Source: Pseudomonas sp. UBA4194 (GTDB lineage: Bacteria > Pseudomonadota > Gammaproteobacteria > Pseudomonadales > Pseudomonadaceae). From it: 64,000 nt of DNA. The DNA lies in NCBI RefSeq assembly GCF_002379585.1, contig NZ_DFUE01000058.1:1-64000 (forward strand), written 5' to 3'. Under the pieces are notes generated by a model, which was not told the DNA's origin, did no database searches, and saw only the letters and a program-made list of their open reading frames with translations. This document shows, one piece after another, positions 58,190-64,000 of this stretch; position 1 is the first letter of the stretch, and the number at the start of each line of letters is the position of its first letter. The translations under genes and the position numbers were made by a program.

Positions 58190-59130
58190 GTGTAGCGCCT
58201 GATCAGGACTATCAGGAACACCACCCCGCCGATACTCCCAGCGGTCAGCCCGATCGGGACTTCGAACGGGTAGATCAGCAGGCGCCCGAGGATATCGCAG
58301 GCCAGCAGCAGCGACGCCCCGTACAGCGCCACGATAGGTAAGGTGCGTTGCAGGTTCTCCCCGTAGTACAGCGCCACCAGGTTGGGTACCACCAGCCCCA
58401 CGAATGGAATCGCGCCTACCGTGATCACGGTAACGGACACACACACCGCCACCAGCATCAGGCCCAGTGCGGCATTGGCCGCGTAGTTCAAGCCCAGGCT
58501 GTTCGCCATGCCTTCACCCATGCCCAGCACCGTGAAGCGCTGAGCGAACAGGTAGGTGAGCAGCACGATCGGCAGAATCAGGTAGATGATTTCGTAGTTG
58601 CCCTGCACGATCCTGGAGAAATCGCCGAGCATCCAGCCCTGCATGCTTTGCAGGAAGTTGTGGCGATAGGCATAAAACTCGGCGATGGCGCTGAGCACGC
58701 TGCCGTACATCAAGCCCACCACCGGCACCAGCACCACACTCTTGAACTGGATACGCCGGATGATCGCCACGTAGACCAGGCTGGCGCCGAAGCAGAAGGC
58801 CAGGGCGAACAACATCCTGCCCACCGGGCCTGTGGCGGGGGCGGCGGTGAGGGAGACCAGAATGCCCAGCTTGGCCGCATCCAGGCCACCACAGGTGGCG
58901 GGCTCGACGAAGCGGTTGCGCACGATCTGCTGCAATATCACGCCGCACATCGCCAGGCCCACACCGGTCAGGACCAATGCCGCCAGACGCGGCAACCGAC
59001 TGGCGGTGAGCGTAAGCCAGGCATCCTCGGAAAAGCCCAGCAGGTCACTCCACGCCACCTCCTTGACGCCGATCATCAGCGACAAGCAACACAGCACGGC
59101 GAACAGCAGCCCCAGCGTCGAATGTCTCAA
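58186..59130 (-). CDS. Ferric-siderophore ABC transporter permease (FatD/FecC-like)
   Basis: The 314-residue FecCD-type permease has RLPRLAALVLTGVGLAMCGVILQQIVRNRFVEP, GEGMANSLGLNYAANAAL and AIPFVGLVVPNLVALYYGENLQRTLP. It pairs with the 57239 permease. It overlaps the preceding ABC gene by 4 bp, so all six transport genes form one coupled unit. Confidence 0.93.
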   Translation of the reverse strand: MRHSTLGLLFAVLCCLSLMIGVKEVAWSDLLGFSEDAWLTLTASRLPRLAALVLTGVGLAMCGVILQQIVRNRFVEPATCGGLDAAKLGILVSLTAAPATGPVGRMLFALAFCFGASLVYVAIIRRIQFKSVVLVPVVGLMYGSVLSAIAEFYAYRHNFLQSMQGWMLGDFSRIVQGNYEIIYLILPIVLLTYLFAQRFTVLGMGEGMANSLGLNYAANAALGLMLVAVCVSVTVITVGAIPFVGLVVPNLVALYYGENLQRTLPIVALYGASLLLACDILGRLLIYPFEVPIGLTAGSIGGVVFLIVLIRRYT

Positions 59131-60896
59131 GCACTGGCCTCATGGGCATCGGCGTGTGCGATTCGCCAACCCTTGGCGGCCTGGCGCTGGGCGAGGAAAT
59201 GAGCATACAGGCCCTGCTGCTGGCGCAATTGCGCCGGCGCGCCCTGCTCGCTGATCCGGCCGTGGTCCAGCACCACGATCTGGTCGGCCATCGCCACTGT
59301 CGATAGCTGGTGCGCGATCACGATCAAGGTGCATTTGCCCCGCAAGCGCGCCAGGGCTTCGGCAATCGCCGCCTGGTTCTCGGTGTCGAGTGCAGCGGTG
59401 GCTTCGTCGATCAGCAGTATCGGCGCGTCCTTGATCAGCGCACGGGCAATGGCGATGCGCTGGCGTTCGCCACCGGACAACCGCACGCCGCCTTCGCCCA
59501 CCTGGGTGTCGAGCCCTTGCGGCAGGCGCCCGAGAATCTCCAGCACGCCTGCCTGGCGCACCGCGTCGAGAATCTCGGCGGGGCTGGCATCGGCCTTGCC
59601 CACGCGGATGTTGTCGGCGATGGAGCCCTGAAACAGGTAGGCATCCTGAAAGATCTGGCTGATCTGCGCCGCAAGTTGGCCACTGGACATCTGCCGCACA
59701 TCCACCCCGCCGATCAGGACACTGCCCTGACTGACGTCGAAAAAGCGCGCGATCAGACGCACCAGGGTGGTCTTGCCCGAGCCCGAGGCGCCTACCAGAG
59801 CGGTCATGCTGCCCGGCGCGATCTGCAGGTCGATGTCATGCAGGACTTCAGGTTGATCGTCGCTGTAGCCAAAGCTGACCTTGCGCAGTTCAACGCCGCT
59901 GTGGGCGGGTGTTTGCGGGCTCGACGCCTGCGCCAACGGCTCGACGGCAAACAGTTCTGCGACGACTGCCAGCTGACCCCGTGCAGCGCGCAGCACTTCG
60001 CTGTAGCTGGCGACCTCCAGCAACGGATCGATGAAACGACTGACCAGCAGCAGCGCCGACATCAACGCCACCACCGAGGAGGTGGGAAGATCGCCGCCTG
60101 CCATGTTGCCCATCCACACCGTGGCGGCTATCAACAGTGCAGCGAAGCTCGCCTGCACAGCCCAGGTGTTGCAGACCACCGACATGGCTGACACATGGAT
60201 CAGGCGTCCGGCCGACTGCTGCTGGCGGGTAATGGCCTGCTCCAGAAACTGGCTGCCGCCGTGCTCGCCGTTGAACGCGCGCAGCACGGATTGGGCCTGG
60301 GCGAACTCCACCATTCGCCGGCTGGTCTGGGCGGTGTGCGTGTGCAAACGGGCGTCGGCGTTGTGTCCCAGGCGCGCGGTTACGCCGAACACCAGCAGCA
60401 GCATCGGTAGGCTCAGCAGGGCGATCGAGGCCATCTGCACATTCACGGCGAACAGTGCCGCGATCACCGCGAAGGGGGTGATCACGCTGGTGATCAAAGG
60501 CGTCAGGACGTGGGCCGGGAGTTGCGCCAGGGCCATCATGCCCTGGGTAGTGACATGGCTCAAACGGGCAGTGTTGTCCGGATTGAACCAGCCTACCGGC
60601 AACAGGGCGATATGCTCGCCCAGGCGATGGCGGCCGGCCTGCAGCACACCGATGCCCACACGCACACCGGCCTTCTCGACGGCTCGACGCAGCGCCCAAC
60701 ACAGCAGCACGCCGGTCAGCAGTACCGCCAGCCAGCGCGTGGCGCCGCCCAGGTCGCTGCGCAGGAGGTGGCTCAGCACGGGTATCAGACTGACGATCGT
60801 CAGCCCGCTGAGCAGGCCATATACCACCGTCATGCCCAGGTAACGATGGAGCGCCGGGGCATCATCGCCGAGCAGGTGAATGAATGTCTTCAGCAT
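59127..60896 (-). CDS. Half-size ABC transporter, siderophore-associated (BarB/YbtQ/IrtB-like)
   Basis: The 589-residue TMD-NBD fusion has six membrane helices (residues 15-290), then Walker A GASGSGKT (369-376), signature LSGGE (473-477), Walker B ILLIDE (493-498) and switch His529. Homologous pairs either export a siderophore (BarAB) or reduce/import the ferric form (YbtPQ, IrtAB); direction cannot be read here. Start is the ATG at 60896, overlapping its partner by 7 bp. Confidence 0.92.
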   Translation of the reverse strand: MLKTFIHLLGDDAPALHRYLGMTVVYGLLSGLTIVSLIPVLSHLLRSDLGGATRWLAVLLTGVLLCWALRRAVEKAGVRVGIGVLQAGRHRLGEHIALLPVGWFNPDNTARLSHVTTQGMMALAQLPAHVLTPLITSVITPFAVIAALFAVNVQMASIALLSLPMLLLVFGVTARLGHNADARLHTHTAQTSRRMVEFAQAQSVLRAFNGEHGGSQFLEQAITRQQQSAGRLIHVSAMSVVCNTWAVQASFAALLIAATVWMGNMAGGDLPTSSVVALMSALLLVSRFIDPLLEVASYSEVLRAARGQLAVVAELFAVEPLAQASSPQTPAHSGVELRKVSFGYSDDQPEVLHDIDLQIAPGSMTALVGASGSGKTTLVRLIARFFDVSQGSVLIGGVDVRQMSSGQLAAQISQIFQDAYLFQGSIADNIRVGKADASPAEILDAVRQAGVLEILGRLPQGLDTQVGEGGVRLSGGERQRIAIARALIKDAPILLIDEATAALDTENQAAIAEALARLRGKCTLIVIAHQLSTVAMADQIVVLDHGRISEQGAPAQLRQQQGLYAHFLAQRQAAKGWRIAHADAHEASA

Positions 60897-62692
60897 GACG
60901 ATCGCAGCGCCTCCTGGTCTTGTGGGTAGCCGCCCATTCGCCACAGACGGGCGTAACGACCGTCCTGCGCCAGGAGCTGGGAATGGGTGCCTCGTTCCTC
61001 GATGCGGCCGTGGTCGATCAGGAGGATCTGGTCGGCGTGCATCACCGTATCCAGGCGGTGGGCGATGACCAGCAACGTCCGACCCTGAGCGAAGCGCGAC
61101 AGGGCCTGCTGAATGTCCACTTCGTTTTGAGCGTCGGCGGCGGCAGTGGCTTCATCCAGCACCAGCACCGGCGGGTCGAGCAATACGGCACGGGCGATAC
61201 TGACGCGTTGCAACTCGCCGCCGGACAGCTGCGCGTCTTCACCCACCACCGCGTCGTAACCGCGGGGCAGGGCCAGAATCCGCTGATGAATGTTGGCGAT
61301 GCGCGCAGCCTGCTCGATGTCCTCCTGGCTGGCTGTCGGACGACCCAATGCAATGTTGTCGCGCAGGCTGGCATGGATCAGGCGCACCTCCTGCAATACG
61401 AAGCCTATGTGTCGGTACAACTGGGTACTGTCGAGCTGGCGCAGGTCGACGCCGCCCAGCGTGATGCGTCCGGCATCCGGATCGAAGAAGCGCAACAACA
61501 GCCGCGCCAGCGTCGACTTGCCCGCACCGGACGGGCCGACGATGGCCGTGACGGTGCCAGGGCGCAGGGTCAGGTTGATGTCCTCCAGCGCCGGGGCGTT
61601 GCCGTCATAGCTGTAGCTCAGATTGTGCACCTGCAGCTCGGGGTTCTGCGGCAGCGTCGCGAGCGGGCCCGGCAGCGTCTCCAGGACCGGCGTGCGCAGC
61701 AGCGTCTGCACGCGCTGGGCGGCGACGGTGGCGGTTTGCAGGTCGTGGGTGATGTAGCTCAGCAGCAGCAACGGGGCGCACAGGCCGGGTGCCACCAGCG
61801 CGAAAGGCAGGATGTCCACGGCATCGATCCAGCCCAGGCTGGTGAACAAGGTGCCAAACGCCAGCACCAGGCCCAGCACGGTAGCAGGCGTGATCAATGC
61901 GTGGGCGTTGGCCATCGCACTGACCAGCGGGCGAGTGAAGTTGCGGAAGGCCGTGGCGAACTCGTCCACTGCCGCGCGATAACTGCTGTGAGCCTGCCCC
62001 TCGCGGCCGAAGGATTTGACCACGGCGATGCCGTTGACGAACTCGACGACCGAATGATTGATTCGCGCCATGCCAGCGCCGAACGCCGCCATGTTGGCAC
62101 TGCTCGCCCGGGTAGCCCTGGCGACGAACAGGAAGAACAGCGGGAAGGGCAGCAGCGAGACAATCGCCATGCGCCAGTCCATGGCGAACAGATAGACCAC
62201 GGCAAACAGCACGACGCCGATCGAGCGCCCCAGCGTGGTGTAGAAATGGGCCGTGAGGCTGTGCAGGGTATCGACGTCGTCTTGCATGGCCTGCTTGACC
62301 TCGCCCGACGCTCGGCCGGTGAACCAGCCCAGTGGCACCTTGGCAAGGCGGTGGGTAATGGCCAGGCGCAGGTGGTGGGTGATTTGATTGTCGAGCAGAT
62401 GGGCGAGCATCTCTCCCAGAGAAACCAGTGTCATGCCCAGGAACAGCGCCACCAGGCTGAGTGCAACCACGGGCCACATCTGTGTGTGAATGGCCAGGGT
62501 GGCGCCGGCTTGCGAATCGCCGAGGGTGAGGTCGGCGAGGTAAGCGATGCCCGCCAGGGGCAGCATGGTCAGCAGGCTGCCGATGGCCGCCAGTGCGCCG
62601 GCGACCATCAGCCGCCCGCGGATGGGCCTCAGCACATGGGAAATCGCACCGCTGGGGGTGGGGGGCACTTCACTGGATGGCTCGACGCTCAT
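60890..62692 (-). CDS. Half-size ABC transporter, siderophore-associated (BarA/YbtP/IrtA-like)
   Basis: The 600-residue TMD-NBD fusion carries Walker A GPSGAGKS (386-393), signature LSGGE (489-493), Walker B VLVLDE and switch His545. It forms a heterodimer with the 59127 product by analogy with BarAB or YbtPQ. No siderophore-interacting (SIP) reductase domain like that of IrtA is present at its N-terminus. The ATG at 62692 starts MSVEPSSEVPP; the upstream frame is spurious. Confidence 0.92.
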   Translation of the reverse strand: MSVEPSSEVPPTPSGAISHVLRPIRGRLMVAGALAAIGSLLTMLPLAGIAYLADLTLGDSQAGATLAIHTQMWPVVALSLVALFLGMTLVSLGEMLAHLLDNQITHHLRLAITHRLAKVPLGWFTGRASGEVKQAMQDDVDTLHSLTAHFYTTLGRSIGVVLFAVVYLFAMDWRMAIVSLLPFPLFFLFVARATRASSANMAAFGAGMARINHSVVEFVNGIAVVKSFGREGQAHSSYRAAVDEFATAFRNFTRPLVSAMANAHALITPATVLGLVLAFGTLFTSLGWIDAVDILPFALVAPGLCAPLLLLSYITHDLQTATVAAQRVQTLLRTPVLETLPGPLATLPQNPELQVHNLSYSYDGNAPALEDINLTLRPGTVTAIVGPSGAGKSTLARLLLRFFDPDAGRITLGGVDLRQLDSTQLYRHIGFVLQEVRLIHASLRDNIALGRPTASQEDIEQAARIANIHQRILALPRGYDAVVGEDAQLSGGELQRVSIARAVLLDPPVLVLDEATAAADAQNEVDIQQALSRFAQGRTLLVIAHRLDTVMHADQILLIDHGRIEERGTHSQLLAQDGRYARLWRMGGYPQDQEALRSSC

Positions 62693-62817
62693 TGAATCTC
62701 CTGGATAACACCTGCCAACGCCAGGGTGAGGCCCTGATGCCTTGGCCGGCTGGCGCAGCGCACGGCGCTTACCGTGTATTTCGAACAGCTCGGCAAAATC
62801 CTCAATGTTGGTTTCGA

Positions 62818-63336
62818 TCAGGCCGCAGGGTCGGTCGCGAAAGGCGTGCAGGCCCGTAGGCCAGAGGCGATGTATTTTTCCACCGACGACACCGAACACT
62901 GCATCTGTGCAGCAATCTCGCGTTGGCCCATGCCACTGAGCCGATGCAGCAGCAGTGCCTGGCGCGCCTTGGCCGATTGGGCGTCCATGGCGGCGCTGAG
63001 CTGGGTCAGGGTTTGCAATGCCATGGCACGGGTTTCCTCGCAGGGGCCCAGTGGCACCTCTTGCTGGCGCAGACGTTCCAGGTGGTTGGCTTCCAGTCGG
63101 CGCCGACGGTAGAGGTCGATGAGCATCCCCTTGGCGATTTGCGTCAGGTAACAACGGCAGTCGTCGGGCGCTGGCATGCGGCCTTTCTTGATCAGGTTCA
63201 GGTAGATGTCATGGGCCAGATCCGCCGCATCTGACGGGTTGCCCAACTTGCGCCGCAACAGGCTGCTCAGCCAGCTGTGATGATCGATGTACAGCCGCTC
63301 GAGTTGCTTAGCGAGCGCGAACGTTCCGTTGTCCAC
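62818..63336 (-). CDS. ECF sigma factor, iron-starvation type (FecI/PvdS-like)
   Basis: The 172-residue sigma factor has region 2 (DAADLAHDIYLNLIKKG; YLTQIAKGMLIDLYRRRRLEANHLERL) and region 4 (LLHRLSGMGQREIAAQMQCSVSSVEKYIASGLRAC). It starts with GTG at 63336 with GGGAG upstream. No FecR-like anti-sigma gene is adjacent. It is divergent from the NRPS gene, with a Fur-like box between. It probably transcribes the siderophore genes. Confidence 0.92.
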   Translation of the reverse strand: MDNGTFALAKQLERLYIDHHSWLSSLLRRKLGNPSDAADLAHDIYLNLIKKGRMPAPDDCRCYLTQIAKGMLIDLYRRRRLEANHLERLRQQEVPLGPCEETRAMALQTLTQLSAAMDAQSAKARQALLLHRLSGMGQREIAAQMQCSVSSVEKYIASGLRACTPFATDPAA

Positions 63337-63386
63337 GATGCCTTTCTCCCCATGCCATTGCGGCGTGGTTTTTGACGAATGCGAAT

Positions 63387-63405
63387 ATGTATGATTATCA
63401 TTTAG
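63387..63405. promoter_or_regulatory. Fur box in the sigma factor / NRPS divergent promoter
   Basis: The core TGATTATCATT in ATGTATGATTATCATTTAG fits the central Fur consensus TGATAATCATT with one change. It lies about 50 bp upstream of the sigma gene start and 70 bp upstream of the NRPS gene, so one Fur dimer could repress both. Confidence 0.65.
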
Positions 63406-63472
63406 AGAATACGATGTTCATGCATCAGGTGCAAACGCACCCCTTTTCCCGTTAGCCAAGGCGCAATTTTCC

Positions 63473-64000
63473 ATGATGGAACTCAGCTCGGATAACGCGT
63501 CTCACGACGCTGTCACGCATCACGAAGAGCAGATCTGGCTTCTCCAGCAACAGTACCCGGAGCAGGTGCGCAAGCACTTCAGTGCCTGGCGCCTGGGCAG
63601 CACTGTCGATTTGCACAGGCTCGAGGCGGCGCTGGCAGCGGTCATCACCACGCTTCCCGCGCTCAACGCCCGGTATGGGTTCAGCGATGACGGCGAGTTG
63701 CGCAAGACGGTAGGTGACGACTGGCGAGATTGCGTCTGCGTGCTGCAGGCCGATTCCGAAGCCCAGGCCAGCGAACAGCTGCTGGCGCAGCAGGCGCAGG
63801 CGTGGGACGCCGAGGATCAAGCCCCGCTGAGTGCACTGCTGATTCAGATCGACCGGGACGTGATCCTGGGGTTCGTGCTGCATCAGGTGCTGGACCAGAC
63901 CTGTCGCGAGGACGATCTGTATCGCCTGGTCATGGACGCCTATGCCGGCCGCCCGGTCGGCGCGCCGCATCTGCCGTGGCTCGAGCGCCGGGCTGCCGAG
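63473..64000 (+). CDS. Non-ribosomal peptide synthetase, N-terminal condensation-like domain (partial, runs off window)
   Basis: An open frame of 176 codons runs from the tandem ATGs at 63473/63476 to the window end without a stop. It encodes a condensation-domain start: HEEQIWLLQQQYPEQV, LHRLEAALAAVITTLPALNARYGF, and the LHQVLDQ stretch at the HHxxxDG position. There the first His and the Gly are replaced, but the second His and the Asp remain. The product is probably a siderophore assembly-line enzyme. Divergent from the sigma gene; adenylation domains would lie beyond the window. Confidence 0.75.
   Translation, partial: MMELSSDNASHDAVTHHEEQIWLLQQQYPEQVRKHFSAWRLGSTVDLHRLEAALAAVITTLPALNARYGFSDDGELRKTVGDDWRDCVCVLQADSEAQASEQLLAQQAQAWDAEDQAPLSALLIQIDRDVILGFVLHQVLDQTCREDDLYRLVMDAYAGRPVGAPHLPWLERRAAE

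Noticed and set aside
57239..58444. 401-residue version of the 57239 permease starting at 58444
   Set aside because: The extra 85 residues are polar, Arg-rich and antisense-like within the partner permease; the ATG at 58189 overlaps by 4 bp as at the other junctions.

Overview
This window is the chromosomal replication-origin region of a Pseudomonas. The gene content and order (aroE-hemF-qor, tsaC-dprA-tsaP, def-fmt-rsmB-trkA, glyQS-gmhB-plsC, gyrB-recF-dnaN-dnaA, oriC, rpmH-rnpA-yidD-yidC, mnmE, mnmG-rsmG-parA-parB, atpIBEFHAGDC, glmU-glmR-glmS) match the well-known oriC neighbourhood of fluorescent pseudomonads. High GC, ParB-type parS sites inside recF and a GCGGGC...GAACCCGCTCCCAC intergenic palindrome suggest the P. 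putida/P. fluorescens side of the genus. Species assignment from this window alone is inference.

Layout. 0-16.8 kb: core housekeeping genes for shikimate and heme synthesis, tRNA modification, DNA uptake (DprA), pilus secretin anchoring (TsaP), the N-terminal formyl cycle, 16S rRNA methylation, K+ uptake, lipid A and phospholipid acylation, alkylation repair and glycyl-tRNA synthetase. 16.8-23.1 kb: an accessory catabolic module (two MHS-type major facilitator transporters, a GMC flavoprotein oxidoreductase and a LysR regulator) placed between plsC and gyrB. 23.1-29.3 kb: gyrB, recF, dnaN and dnaA on the minus strand, with two parS sites in recF. 29.34-29.97 kb: oriC. 30-38.7 kb: ribosomal protein L34, RNase P protein, membrane insertase, tRNA modification GTPase/FAD enzymes, RsmG and ParAB. 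A second AT-rich cluster of DnaA-box-like sequences lies upstream of mnmG. 38.8-46 kb: the complete F1Fo ATP synthase operon. 46-50.2 kb: the UDP-GlcNAc pathway genes glmU and glmS around a DeoR-type regulator.

50.2-64 kb, immediately past the glmS attTn7 site, is accessory. First comes an electrophile-response module (TetR repressor, DJ-1/PfpI protein, old-yellow-enzyme reductase) with three matching operator palindromes. Next is an iron-siderophore island: a tightly coupled minus-strand operon running from an ECF sigma factor through two half-size ABC exporters/importers, a FatDCEB-type ferric-siderophore importer and a TonB-dependent receptor. A non-ribosomal peptide synthetase starts divergently on the plus strand and runs off the window. 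Fur-like boxes lie in the divergent promoter region and in front of the receptor.

Non-coding structure is rich. There is a 319-bp composite element with perfect 33-bp terminal inverted repeats around four 62-64 bp tandem units. Two (GATCAA)n hexanucleotide arrays are framed by the same REP-like inverted arms. At least 20 exact 9-bp DnaA boxes are scattered through the core genes but are absent from the siderophore island. Convincing sigma70 promoters precede rpmH and the atp operon. I found no tRNA, rRNA, CRISPR array or insertion-sequence transposase.
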